Made by a program: the position numbers and the translations under genes. The notes below the pieces were generated by a model. That model made no database searches. It was not told where the DNA came from and was given only the letters and a program-made list of their open reading frames with translations. From the NCBI GenBank assembly GCA_025352235.1, contig JANXTU010000346.1, positions 1 through 47,953 on the forward strand: a stretch of 47,953 bases of DNA, read 5' to 3'. This document shows positions 26,769-36,088 of this stretch, in pieces. Each line of letters starts with the position of its first letter. Positions within the stretch are counted from its first letter, which is position 1. This DNA is from Fimbriiglobus sp. (lineage in GTDB: Bacteria > Planctomycetota > Planctomycetia > Gemmatales > Gemmataceae).

Positions 26769-29552
26769 ATGAATGCCTTCGCGAAACTCGCCCGATCCAT
26801 TCGCAAAAGCCTCACGTTTCAGCCGCAGCTGCCGATCCGTCGGGGCCGGCTCCAATTCGAACCGCTCGAAGCGCGCGATGTGCCCTCCGGGTCGCCCGTC
26901 CGCACCTACGACGGCACCGGAAACAATCTGACCAATACCGATTGGGGTTCGACCGGCAGCGACCTCATCCGCGTCGCCGCGGCCGCCTACGCCGACGGAT
27001 TGTCCGCGCCCGCAGGCGCGGATCGCCCCAGCCCGCGCGTCATCAGCAACGCGCTCGCGGACGAACACGGAGTGAGCCGAGTCAGTGCTCAGGGCCTCTC
27101 GGCGATGGTTTACGCTTGGGGGCAGTTCCTCGACCACGACATCGGCCTGACGCCGACGGGGTCGACCGAGACGCTCTCCATCCCCGTGCCGACAGGGGAC
27201 CCATCGTTCGATCCGAATTCGACCGGTACGAAAACGATCACGACGAAGCGGTCGATCTTCGACGCGGCCACGGGCACGAGCACAGCCCGCGAGCAGGTGA
27301 ACACGATCACGGCTTGGATCGACGGCTCGATGGTCTACGGCTCGAACGACACGACCGCCGCGGCGCTGAGGACGTTCAGTGGCGGGCAGTTGAAAACGAG
27401 CGCGGGAAATCTGCTGCCGTTCAACGACGCCGCGACCTTCCCCACCGGCACCGTGACGATGGCAAACGATGCCCACGTCGTGGCGAACGACCAGCTCTTT
27501 GCGGCCGGGGATGCCCGCGCGAACGAGAATATCGAACTGACTTCGATCCAGACCCTGTTCGTCCGCGAACACAATCGCGTGGCCGCGGAATTGGCGGCGG
27601 CGAATCCGAACCTGACGGACGGGGAACTCTATCAACGAGCCCGCGCCATCATCGTCGGGGAGATCCAAGCGATCACGTACAACGAGTGGTTACCGACGCT
27701 GCTCGGGCCGGATGCGCTCGCGCCGTACGCAGGCTACGACGACACCGTGAACCCACAATTAGCGAACGAGTTTTCCACGGCCGCGTTCCGATTCGGTCAC
27801 AGCCTCCTGGCCGACGACATCCAGTTCCTCAACAACTCCGGCACCGAGGTCCGCAGCGGTGTGTCGCTCAGCGCGGCATTCTTCAACCCGGCGACGATCC
27901 GCGATGTCGGCGTCGATCCGATCCTCAAATACCTCGCGTCCGATCCGTCGTCCGAAATCGATACGAAGGTGGTCGACAGCGTTCGCAACTTCCTCTTCGG
28001 GCCCCCCGGATCGGGCGGGCTCGACCTCGCCAGTTTGAATATCGAGCGCGGCCGCGACCACGGCTTGGCCGACTACAACAGCGCCCGCGAAGCCTACGGA
28101 TTGCCGCGTGTGACGACGTTCGCCATGATCACGTCGAACGCCGAGACCCAAGCGAAATTGCAAGAACTGTACGGCTCCGTCGACAAGATCGACCTTTGGG
28201 TGGGAGGGTTGGCCGAGGATCATCTCCCGGGTAGCAGCGTCGGTCCGACTCTGAAAGCGATCATCACCGAGCAATTTGAACGGCTTCGCGACGGCGACCG
28301 CTTCTGGTATCAGAACACCTTCACCGGCGCCCAACTCCGCGCGCTCGACAATACGACCCTCGCCGATGTGATCGCCCGGAACTCGACGAGCACGAACTTA
28401 CAAGAGAACGTCTTCCGATTCCGCGTTGGAGTCTCCGGGAGCGTGACGAATTTCGTCAATCGCCCAGTCGCGGGGCATCGCGTCGAGTTGGTCAATGCCG
28501 GCGGCGAATCGGTCGCGGCGGCGACGACTGACACCCTCGGGCATTACGCGTTCGCAGTCGTCGACGGGCTGCGCACCGGCGACTATACGATTCAAACGAC
28601 CGACGCGCGAGGAGCTCGGGTCACTCGTTCTGTCTCGGTGTCGCGCGGGGATCTCTTCCAAAACGTCGATCTCGCGCTCGCGGATGCGCCGGCCGATCCG
28701 GTGCGAGTCCACTGCTACGCCGTGGGCGAAAACGGCGGTGGCCGCGTGCAAGCTTACCACGCGGACGGGACGCCGAGCTTCACGCTGACGCCTTACGAGG
28801 GCTTCCTCGGCGGAGTCCACGTGGCGACGGGCGATGTCAATGGCGACGGCGTCGACGATATCGTCACGGGGGCTGCGGCCGGGGCCGCGCCCCACGTCAA
28901 AGTCTTCGACGGGCTGACCGGGCAGGAGATCGCGAGCTTCTTCGCCTACGACCGCGAATTCCTCGGCGGCGTGAACGTCGCGATCGGCGATATTGACGGC
29001 TTCGCCGAGATCGTCACCGGGGCCGGGCCGGGCGCCGCGCCGCACGTGAAAGTCTTCGACGGGCGGGATTTCGCGGAGCGGCAAAGCTACTTCGCTTACG
29101 ACGAGGCCTTCCTCGGCGGGGTCACCGTTGCGGTGGGGGTGGAACCCGACGGCCGCGCCATCATTGTCACCGGCACCGAAACGAACGGCTCGCACGTCAA
29201 GGTGTTCGACGGCCGCGGTCCGCTCGAGTTGCGGAGCTTCCTCGCGTTCGATGCGAAGTTCGTCGGCGGGGTGAGCGTCGCCGCGTCCGACCTGAACGGC
29301 GACGGGCTCGCCGATGTCGTCATCGGGGCCGGGGCAGGCGGCGGCAGTCGCGTCGAAATCGTCGGCGGGCGCGACGGCCGCGAACTCGCCAGCTTCATCG
29401 CTTTCAGCGAGGACTACGCTGGGGCCACCGGCGTCTCGCGGATCGGCCTGGGCCTAATCCTCGCGCGGGCCAGCGATGGGGATTCGACCCACCTCAAAGC
29501 GTTCGGGTTGCCCGATGGCGTCGAAGTTTGGTCCCACTACGCTTTCGAATGA
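26769..29552 (+). CDS. Secreted animal-type haem peroxidase with FG-GAP/VCBS-like repeats
   Basis: ATG 26769 follows GGAAGGAAA. The N-terminus (RRGRLQFEPLEARDVPS) is the LEPR-like export motif common on large planctomycete surface proteins. Residues about 45-565 form an animal-type haem peroxidase: distal His123 in WGQFLDHDIG, the GDARANENIEL calcium/haem-bonding block, the REHNR helix, proximal His344 in FRFGHSLL, and NIERGRDHGL. A small beta domain follows (VELVNAGGESVAAATTD), then FG-GAP/VCBS-like repeats (GDVNGDGVDDIVTGA, PHVKVFDG). The enzyme should use peroxide to oxidise halides or phenols outside the cytoplasm. The key residues look intact. It is flanked on both sides by two-component genes. 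Natural substrate unknown. Confidence 0.9.
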   Translation: MNAFAKLARSIRKSLTFQPQLPIRRGRLQFEPLEARDVPSGSPVRTYDGTGNNLTNTDWGSTGSDLIRVAAAAYADGLSAPAGADRPSPRVISNALADEHGVSRVSAQGLSAMVYAWGQFLDHDIGLTPTGSTETLSIPVPTGDPSFDPNSTGTKTITTKRSIFDAATGTSTAREQVNTITAWIDGSMVYGSNDTTAAALRTFSGGQLKTSAGNLLPFNDAATFPTGTVTMANDAHVVANDQLFAAGDARANENIELTSIQTLFVREHNRVAAELAAANPNLTDGELYQRARAIIVGEIQAITYNEWLPTLLGPDALAPYAGYDDTVNPQLANEFSTAAFRFGHSLLADDIQFLNNSGTEVRSGVSLSAAFFNPATIRDVGVDPILKYLASDPSSEIDTKVVDSVRNFLFGPPGSGGLDLASLNIERGRDHGLADYNSAREAYGLPRVTTFAMITSNAETQAKLQELYGSVDKIDLWVGGLAEDHLPGSSVGPTLKAIITEQFERLRDGDRFWYQNTFTGAQLRALDNTTLADVIARNSTSTNLQENVFRFRVGVSGSVTNFVNRPVAGHRVELVNAGGESVAAATTDTLGHYAFAVVDGLRTGDYTIQTTDARGARVTRSVSVSRGDLFQNVDLALADAPADPVRVHCYAVGENGGGRVQAYHADGTPSFTLTPYEGFLGGVHVATGDVNGDGVDDIVTGAAAGAAPHVKVFDGLTGQEIASFFAYDREFLGGVNVAIGDIDGFAEIVTGAGPGAAPHVKVFDGRDFAERQSYFAYDEAFLGGVTVAVGVEPDGRAIIVTGTETNGSHVKVFDGRGPLELRSFLAFDAKFVGGVSVAASDLNGDGLADVVIGAGAGGGSRVEIVGGRDGRELASFIAFSEDYAGATGVSRIGLGLILARASDGDSTHLKAFGLPDGVEVWSHYAFE

Positions 29553-29604
29553 CCGACAAGATTTTTTCGCGCGGCGGTAACGCGGGTTCCGCCGTGACTT
29601 CTCC

Positions 29605-29614
29605 GAGGGAGGAG
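29605..29614 (+). promoter_or_regulatory. Ribosome-binding site that sets the OmpR-type regulator start
   Basis: GAGGGAGGAG lies 6 bases before ATG 29621 and rules out the upstream ATG at 29528 of the ORF track. Confidence 0.7.
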
Positions 29615-29620
29615 TCGGCC

Positions 29621-30274
29621 ATGCGTGTTCTCGTTGTCGAAGATGAACCGGAATTGCTCCGGGTACTCGCGCAGTCGCTGCGGGAAACTGGCTATGCTGT
29701 GGATGTCGCCGACACTGGCCGGCTCGGTTTGGCCAAGGCGCTCGCGTGGGATTACGACCTGATCCTGCTCGACATCCTCCTGCCGGAGCTGGACGGCTGG
29801 CAGGTGCTGACGGCGCTCCGCAAACAGAAGGCGACGCCGGTGTTGATCCTGACGGCGCGCGACGCCATCGACGACCGGGTGAAAGGGCTCGATTGCGGCG
29901 CCGATGATTATGTGACGAAGCCGTTCGACCTTTCGGAAATCTCGGCCCGCGTCCGGGCACTTATCCGCCGGGCGGCGGGCAAGGCCGACTCGCGTTTAGA
30001 AATCGGCGCGGTCGTCGTCGACACGGCCCGGCGGAAAATCACCCGTGCGGGCGCCGACATCGTCCTCACGGCCCGGGAATACGCCATCGTCGAATTGCTA
30101 GCGCTGCATCGGGGGAATCTCGTCACGAAGTCGCAGATTTACGACCACATCTTCGACGAAAGCGACGACACACTTTCGAACCTCGTCGAAGTCCACGTGT
30201 CGAACGTCCGCAAGAAACTCGGCAAGGATTTCATCGAAACTCGCCGGGGCATGGGGTACGTGGTGAATGGTTAA
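29621..30274 (+). CDS. OmpR/PhoB-family response regulator
   Basis: The 217-residue protein has a REC domain (VLVVEDEPELL, LILLDILLPELDG with the acceptor Asp, LTARD, YVTKPFD) and an OmpR-type winged helix (LTAREYAIVELLALH, VEVHVSNVRKKL, RRGMGYVV). It should bind DNA when phosphorylated by the kinase encoded next, whose ATG at 30267 lies inside its last codons (8-base overlap). The peroxidase gene just upstream and the Tat protein gene just downstream are natural candidates for its targets, but no operator repeats were identified. Confidence 0.94.
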   Translation: MRVLVVEDEPELLRVLAQSLRETGYAVDVADTGRLGLAKALAWDYDLILLDILLPELDGWQVLTALRKQKATPVLILTARDAIDDRVKGLDCGADDYVTKPFDLSEISARVRALIRRAAGKADSRLEIGAVVVDTARRKITRAGADIVLTAREYAIVELLALHRGNLVTKSQIYDHIFDESDDTLSNLVEVHVSNVRKKLGKDFIETRRGMGYVVNG

Positions 30275-31730
30275 CTCGATCCGCGTCCGGCTGCTGCTCT
30301 GGTACGCGCTCGTGTTGACGGGCGTCGTGGCCGGCTTCGCGCTGTTGCTCTACTACGAGGTCGAATCGGCCCGGATCAAAGAACTCGACGGCGATTTGGA
30401 ATCGGTCGCCGCAGGACTGGAATCCTCCTGCCGGTCGCTCCCAGCCGATTTGCTTCGTGCGCCCGGAACCGACGGGCCACGTTCCCGCGAGAAAGGTCGC
30501 CCGTCGCTACCGCCGATTGGCTCTGAAGCGCCGAATCGGGAATTTCATCTGGCCCGCATCACGTGGCCCGGCCCGCCCAATGCTGACGCACACGGCAAAT
30601 ACTTCGCTATCTATCGGGCCGATGGGAAAGTCGTGAAATCGGTCGGCGTACCTTCCGAGCGCGCCGCGCCCGCGGTCTCGTACCCGACTCAATCGTTCCG
30701 CGGGGCCAATCGCGAAATCGTACTGAAAGGGCCGGAGAACGTGACGATCCTCGTCGGTCGCCCGGCCGAGGCCGTCGCCGCCGAGATGCGCCGATTCGCG
30801 TGGCAGTTGGTCGTCACGGGGGGGGCCGTCCTCGGCGTCGGGTTACTCGGCGGTTGGATCATTTCCCGCAGGATCTTCCGGCCCGTCGCGGCGATCTCGG
30901 CCACGGCAGCGCGCATCACCGAGACGAACTTATCCGAACGGATCGATACCGCGAACTTGGACCGCGAACTCGTCGGCCTCGGCGCCGTCCTCAACGAAAC
31001 CTTCGACCGACTACGAGCCGCGTTCGACCGCCAAGCCCGCTTCACCGCCGATGCCTCGCACGAACTCCGCACGCCGCTCGCGGTCATCCGCTCGCAAGCC
31101 GAGTTGGTGCTGTCTCGGGCGCGCAGTTCGGAGGAATACCGGGCCGCGATCCAAACGACGCTGCACGCCGCGCTGCGGATGTCGTCGCTCGTCGAGCGAT
31201 TGCTGGTACTCGCGCGGACCGAATCGAACCTCTCCGGATTGAAACTCGAAATCGTCGAATGGGATGGCGCGATCCGCGCGGCGGCGGTTCAGCTCGCGTC
31301 GTTCGCGGAAAAGAAAAACGTCCGCTTGCAATTCGATCTCGCCCCGGTCCGCCTCCTCGGCGACTCGGGGGCCCTCGCTCAATTGGCGGTCAATCTCATC
31401 GGCAACGCCATCAAATACAACCGCCCCGGCGGGCGGGTCCGGGTGAGCCTTACGGCCGCGCCCGACGAGATTCTGCTCTCCGTCGCCGACACAGGGATCG
31501 GCATTCCACAAGCGGATCAGGGGAAAATCTTCGAACGATTCTACCGGGCCGACAAAGCCCGTTCGCGACGCAGCGGCGGCAGCGGGCTCGGTCTGGCGAT
31601 CTGCAAGGCCATCGTCGAAGCGCACGGCGGTGCCATCCAATTCGACTCCGCCCCCGGCGATGGGACGACTTTCCGAGTCGCAATCCCGAACCCGCATTTG
31701 GCCGGTGTCTCGGTGGCGTCTGTGGAGTAG
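30267..31730 (+). CDS. Membrane sensor histidine kinase (HAMP-HisKA-HATPase)
   Basis: The 487-residue protein has a first membrane helix (LLLWYALVLTGVVAGFALLL), an extracytoplasmic region of about 140 residues, a second helix (LVVTGGAVLGVGLLGGWII), a HAMP-like linker, HisKA with the phosphorylated His in FTADASHELRTPLAVIRSQ, and a HATPase with NLIGNAIKYNRPGG, DTGIGI and GSGLGLAI. It is the partner of the OmpR-type regulator upstream, with translation likely coupled through the 8-base overlap. The sensor domain has no family I recognise, so the signal is unknown. Confidence 0.93.
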   Translation: MVNSIRVRLLLWYALVLTGVVAGFALLLYYEVESARIKELDGDLESVAAGLESSCRSLPADLLRAPGTDGPRSREKGRPSLPPIGSEAPNREFHLARITWPGPPNADAHGKYFAIYRADGKVVKSVGVPSERAAPAVSYPTQSFRGANREIVLKGPENVTILVGRPAEAVAAEMRRFAWQLVVTGGAVLGVGLLGGWIISRRIFRPVAAISATAARITETNLSERIDTANLDRELVGLGAVLNETFDRLRAAFDRQARFTADASHELRTPLAVIRSQAELVLSRARSSEEYRAAIQTTLHAALRMSSLVERLLVLARTESNLSGLKLEIVEWDGAIRAAAVQLASFAEKKNVRLQFDLAPVRLLGDSGALAQLAVNLIGNAIKYNRPGGRVRVSLTAAPDEILLSVADTGIGIPQADQGKIFERFYRADKARSRRSGGSGLGLAICKAIVEAHGGAIQFDSAPGDGTTFRVAIPNPHLAGVSVASVE

Positions 31731-31792
31731 CGCTCCGGCGCGGTGAATCTGGTATCTTCAAATTCCCGTTCACTCCTCTCCCGGAGTTCCCC

Positions 31793-33370
31793 GTGTCCAC
31801 CCCCTTCGACCGCCGTACATTCCTCTCCGATGTCGGCCAAGGCATGCTCGTGGCCGGGCTCGGATCCGCGCTCGCACTCGACCTCGGTCTCGCCCCGGCC
31901 GAAGCCGCGGAAATACCGAACGATCTCCGTTTCGGCGATCTCGAACCTCTCGTGGGCTTTCTGCAAGACACGCCGAAAGAGAAGATCATCGCCGCGGTCG
32001 TCGGCAAACTGAACGACGGCACCACTCTGAAAGCCATGACGGCCGCGGCGGCTTTGGCCAACGCCCGCACCTTCGGCGGCGAAAACTACTTCGGCTTCCA
32101 CATCTTCATGGCCATCGCCCCGACCTACGCCATGGCCGCCGAACTACCGAAGGAACGCGCGGCGTTGCCGTTGTTGAAGGTGCTCTACCGCAACGCGCAC
32201 TATATGCAAGAAGTCGGCGGTCGGAAGAACGAGGTCCTCCACGCGATCATCCCTGCGACTGCGGCCGACCCGGACGCACTCCGCAAAGCGGTGAACACCG
32301 GGGATCGCACGAAGGCCGAGGAACTCTTGGCGGCGTCGGGGAAAACCCCGGCCGACTTCCTCAACGCAGTGCTCGGGTCGGTCGAAGACAACCACGATGT
32401 CCATTCCGCCGTGATGCCGTGGCGCGCCTATTCGGTGCTCGACTTCGTCGGAACAGAACACGCCGTCACGCTCTTTCGCCAGTCGGTGCGGCAGTGCGCC
32501 AAGAGTTGCGAATCGCAGAAGGGACGCGAAACGCCGATGACCGCCGCACGGGCGCTCGTGCCGAAATTGCTGGAGAAGCACGTACTGCCGCGGGCGAAGC
32601 CGGGCGAGAAAATCGCCGAGGATTCGTGGGTCGAGACGTTCGGCGAATTGATTTTGAACTCAACCCCGGAGCAAGCGGGCGAAGCCGTGGCCATGGCCTT
32701 CGCCGAGGGGATCGTCGCCGAGAGTATCGGCGAAGCGATCTCGCTCGCGGCGAATCAACTCGTCCTCCGGCAGGTCGAAACCTGGGAAGGCCGCAACACC
32801 CACGGCCGGCGGACGCACGGCGATTCCCCCGGCGTGCACGCCTCGGACACCACGAATGCTTGGCGGAACATGGCCCGCGTCGGCAGCCCGCGCCACCGAG
32901 CCGCCGGGCTGATTCTCGCGGCCATGGACTCCGCCCGCAGCCATAGCTGGACGCAACCGGACAAGAGCTCGGGCTATCACAAAGCTCCGTATCCGCGGGC
33001 CGAAGATCTGAAGCTGGTGAAGGCGACCGACGCGAAGGATCTGCTGAAGGAACTCGACGGCGCGATCCGCGAGAACAACCAACTGCGGGCGATGGCCCTC
33101 GCCCACGCCTACGGCGAACAGAAGCTCGACGTCCGCGCGATTTCCGATCTGCTGCTGCAATACGCCATCAGCGAAGACGGCCGGTTGCACTCGGAGAAAT
33201 ACTACCGCACCGTGCAGGAAGAATTTCAAACGACGCGGCCGGCCTTCCGCTGGCGCCAGATCACCGCGCTCGCCCGGGTCACGGCGAGCATGTACGGCTT
33301 CAACCAGTTCGACAAGAAAGAAGGCCGCGCCCCGGGCTACGAAGACGCATGCCGGTTGTTAAAAGTGTGA
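31793..33370 (+). CDS. Tat-type exported protein of unknown function, 525 residues
   Basis: A GTG at 31793 with GGAG 7 bases upstream starts VSTPFDRRTFLSDVGQGMLVAGL, a twin-arginine signal. The rest is a helical protein with no enzyme motif I recognise; it has conserved-looking blocks (ENYFGFHIFMAIAPTYAM, EDNHDVHSAVMPWRAYS, CAKSCE) and several His residues (HDVH, SHSW) that could bind a metal. Related proteins of the same length seem common in planctomycetes as hypotheticals. It is 62 bases after the sensor kinase and may be part of the same unit. The ORF track start at 30800 is a read-through of the kinase gene in another frame. Confidence 0.75.
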   Translation: MSTPFDRRTFLSDVGQGMLVAGLGSALALDLGLAPAEAAEIPNDLRFGDLEPLVGFLQDTPKEKIIAAVVGKLNDGTTLKAMTAAAALANARTFGGENYFGFHIFMAIAPTYAMAAELPKERAALPLLKVLYRNAHYMQEVGGRKNEVLHAIIPATAADPDALRKAVNTGDRTKAEELLAASGKTPADFLNAVLGSVEDNHDVHSAVMPWRAYSVLDFVGTEHAVTLFRQSVRQCAKSCESQKGRETPMTAARALVPKLLEKHVLPRAKPGEKIAEDSWVETFGELILNSTPEQAGEAVAMAFAEGIVAESIGEAISLAANQLVLRQVETWEGRNTHGRRTHGDSPGVHASDTTNAWRNMARVGSPRHRAAGLILAAMDSARSHSWTQPDKSSGYHKAPYPRAEDLKLVKATDAKDLLKELDGAIRENNQLRAMALAHAYGEQKLDVRAISDLLLQYAISEDGRLHSEKYYRTVQEEFQTTRPAFRWRQITALARVTASMYGFNQFDKKEGRAPGYEDACRLLKV

Positions 33371-33375
33371 ACGAA

Positions 33376-35904
33376 TCACGACCCGTAGTCGATGTCTTCC
33401 ACATTGGCGCGGTGCTTCAAGATGAAGTCCCGGCGCCCCTCGACTTCGTTGCCCATGAGCATGCGGAACATCTTCTCCGCTTGCAGCACGTCGGTCATCG
33501 TCACCTTCAGCAGGGTGCGGCGCTTGGGGTCGAGGGTGGTGTCCCAGAGTTCTTCGGGGTCCATTTCGCCGAGCCCTTTGAAGCGCGTGATCGTCAGTCC
33601 CTTCTCGCCGATCTTGCGGATCTCGGCGTACAGTTCCCGCAGGTTGTGCAAGTCCTTGGTGGCATCGCCGTTGACCAAGCTGTAGCGCACGAACGGATCG
33701 CGCCCGGCCGGGCGCGGCAACGGCACCAAGTCGTGCGCGGTGAAGTGGTAGTCGGCGAGTTTGCCGAGCGCCCGGTTCAGCATCCGCACTTCGTGCCATT
33801 CGTCGCGGCTGAACTTGAAGCGCTCGTCGATCTCGGCCGGCAGTTTGACGTTCGGATCGGTGCTCACCGCCATCGTCGGCACCGCTTCGCCGATGGTCAA
33901 CTCGTGCTTCAAGAGCGCCGATTGCTCGACGCGGAAGGCTTCGACTTCTTCCTGCGAATAGAAGAAGTGCTCCTTGGCGCCGAGCCGCACTTGAAACACC
34001 GGCAGCGCGCCGGCCTTCAGGTGATTCAAGAAATTGAGCAGCGAGTGGCCGCGGCGTTCGAGGATCGTCACGGCGGTATCGACATCGGCGAGGATCGGCA
34101 GAATCTTGCGGAGGGCGTCCGAACCGAGCGTCGCGGCGGTCGGGCGATCGCGCTTCGCGTCCGGGTCGGCGTGGACGACGAGGCTGGTATCGGCGAGCCC
34201 GCGGCCCATCAGCACATCGGCCATCTCTTCGCGCGTCTGGATGAACTTGGATTCCTTCTTCTGCGTCACCTTGTACAGCGGCGGGCGAGCCACAAAGAGC
34301 CGGCCTTCCTCGACGAGCTTGCGCATCTGACGGAAGAAGAACGTGAGCAGCAACGTGCGGATGTGCTGGCCGTCGACGTCGGCGTCGGTGAGGATGACGA
34401 TCTTGCCGTAGCGGATTTTGGACGTGTCTTCGATGTTGCCAATGTCGAGTCCGACGGCGGCGATGAGCGCGGCAATTTCGGCGTTGGCCAGCAGTTTTTC
34501 GAGCTGGGCCTTTTCGACGTTCAGCACCTTACCCCGCAGCGGCAGTACGGCTTGGTACATGCGGTCCCGGCCCGATTCGGCCGAGCCGCCGGCGGAGTCC
34601 CCTTCGACCAGGAACAACTCGGACTTTTCGCGGTCGCGAGTCGTGCAGTCCATGAGCTTGCCCGGTAGGCCGCCGCCGCCGAGGATGTTTTTGCGCTTGG
34701 TGATGGCGTCGCGGGCGTTCTTCGCGGCGATGCGAGCCTCGGCCGCGAGGTTGACGCGCCGGCACATCAGCACGCCTTCCTTCGGGTTCTTTTCCAAGTA
34801 CTCGTTCAGGCATTCGTACAGGACGCTGGCGACGACGCCTTCGACTTCGGGGTTGTTGAGCTTCACCTTCGTCTGCGATTCGAACAGCGGGTCGGGGTGT
34901 CCGATGCTGACGATCACCGTGAGGCCGAATCGGAAGTCCTCGCCCTTGAGTTCCATCCCTTCCTTGTAAATGTTCTCCTTCTTGCCGTAGGCCGTGAGGC
35001 TGCGGGTGAGCCCGGCGCGGTAGCCCGAGAGGTGCGTGCCGCCGTCGCTGTTGTAGGCGTTGTTGCAGTAGCAGCGCTCAATCTTGTCGTCGCGGTTGCA
35101 GTACTGCAGTGCGATCTCGACCTGGATGTTGTTGACGGTCTTCGAGAAATAAATCGGCTTCGGGTGCAAAGGGAAGAGCGATTCCCCCTCGTTGAGGAAG
35201 GCGACGTACTCGCCGATGCCCCCCTGCGAGAAGAAGCTCTCGGAGCGGGCTTGGAGTTCGTCCACGATGCCGATGCGCAGGCCGCGGTTGAGGAAGGCGA
35301 TCTCGCGCAATCGGTCGAGGAGGGTGTCGTAGTTGAAGGTGATGTCGCCGAAGATTTCGGGGTCGGGCTTGAAGCTGATGGTGGTCCCCGAGACGCCGGC
35401 GGGCGCCGGGCCGAGGTTCTTCAGGGCGCTGATGGCGTAGCCGCGCTCGAACTCCATCTGCCAGACGCGGCCGTCGCGGCGCACCTCGGCTTCGCACCAT
35501 TCGGACAGCGCGTTCATGGCCTTGGCGCCCATGCCGTGCAGCCCGGCCGACACGCGATACGCGGAGTTATCGAACTTGCCCGAGGTGCCAGCGATGGTCA
35601 GGGCATCTTCGAGCGTCGATTTGCCCGAGTCGGCCTTGATGCCGACGGGGATACCGCGGCCGTCGTCGGAGATCGAGCACGACCCGTCGGCGTGGAGCAC
35701 GACTTGAATGTTCTTGCAGTAGCCGGCGAGGGCCTCATCGACGGAGTTGTAAACGATTTCGTAGACGAGGTGATGCAGCCCGGACGCTGCGGTGTTGCCG
35801 ACGTACATGCCGGGGTTCTGACGGATGTGCGCGGCATCCTTCAGGGTCTTCATGTTGTCTTCGGTGTACTCGCCCTGCGGTGGGAGAATCGTCTCGGTGC
35901 TCAT
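33376..35904 (-). CDS. gyrB: DNA gyrase subunit B
   Basis: The 842-residue protein has the GHKL ATPase (YEIVYNSVDEALAGYC, DDGRGIPVGI, GLHGMGAKAMNALSEW), the transducer, and TOPRIM (ELFLVEGDSAGGSAESGRDR at about 430-448; DADVDGQHIRTLLL at about 505-518), ending KGLGEMDPEELWDTTLDP. Length and the roughly 170-residue insert in the C-terminal half match GyrB of Gram-negative type rather than ParE. With GyrA it introduces negative supercoils. A TATAAT lies 38 bases upstream of the ATG. No gyrA, recF or dnaN gene lies beside it, so the classic origin neighbourhood is not conserved. It is convergent with the Tat protein gene (5-base gap). Confidence 0.95.
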   Translation of the reverse strand: MSTETILPPQGEYTEDNMKTLKDAAHIRQNPGMYVGNTAASGLHHLVYEIVYNSVDEALAGYCKNIQVVLHADGSCSISDDGRGIPVGIKADSGKSTLEDALTIAGTSGKFDNSAYRVSAGLHGMGAKAMNALSEWCEAEVRRDGRVWQMEFERGYAISALKNLGPAPAGVSGTTISFKPDPEIFGDITFNYDTLLDRLREIAFLNRGLRIGIVDELQARSESFFSQGGIGEYVAFLNEGESLFPLHPKPIYFSKTVNNIQVEIALQYCNRDDKIERCYCNNAYNSDGGTHLSGYRAGLTRSLTAYGKKENIYKEGMELKGEDFRFGLTVIVSIGHPDPLFESQTKVKLNNPEVEGVVASVLYECLNEYLEKNPKEGVLMCRRVNLAAEARIAAKNARDAITKRKNILGGGGLPGKLMDCTTRDREKSELFLVEGDSAGGSAESGRDRMYQAVLPLRGKVLNVEKAQLEKLLANAEIAALIAAVGLDIGNIEDTSKIRYGKIVILTDADVDGQHIRTLLLTFFFRQMRKLVEEGRLFVARPPLYKVTQKKESKFIQTREEMADVLMGRGLADTSLVVHADPDAKRDRPTAATLGSDALRKILPILADVDTAVTILERRGHSLLNFLNHLKAGALPVFQVRLGAKEHFFYSQEEVEAFRVEQSALLKHELTIGEAVPTMAVSTDPNVKLPAEIDERFKFSRDEWHEVRMLNRALGKLADYHFTAHDLVPLPRPAGRDPFVRYSLVNGDATKDLHNLRELYAEIRKIGEKGLTITRFKGLGEMDPEELWDTTLDPKRRTLLKVTMTDVLQAEKMFRMLMGNEVEGRRDFILKHRANVEDIDYGS

Positions 35905-35942
35905 GCGCGCGGCCCTGTTTTCCGGGGTGACACTACGTTGTC

Positions 35943-35948
35943 ATTATA
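35943..35948 (-). promoter_or_regulatory. -10 hexamer of gyrB
   Basis: A consensus TATAAT on the minus strand lies 38 bases before the gyrB ATG; no clear TTGACA precedes it. Confidence 0.5.
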
Positions 35949-36076
35949 CGAAATCGGGGGGTGGTTTGCGCTGGTGGGATGGAGTGGGCAGAATGACGAT
36001 TATAGCATCCGTGCACTATCGCTTTTCGCGTGTCGGTGCAATTCGGATTTTCTCCGCGATTCTCCGTCTCGGCGGT

Positions 36077-36082
36077 TAAAAT
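36077..36082 (+). promoter_or_regulatory. -10-like hexamer of the TPR gene, candidate leaderless start
   Basis: TAAAAT ends exactly 6 bases (GCTTCT) before the ATG at 36089, and no Shine-Dalgarno lies between. Confidence 0.45.
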
Positions 36083-36088
36083 GCTTCT

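Noticed and set aside
30800-31792. N-terminal extension of the 856-residue ORF (30800-33370)
   Set aside because: It overlaps the sensor kinase in another frame; the Tat signal and GGAG-preceded GTG at 31793 mark the true start.
33376-35904. Replication origin near gyrB
   Set aside because: No DnaA-box cluster or dnaA, dnaN or recF gene lies beside it.
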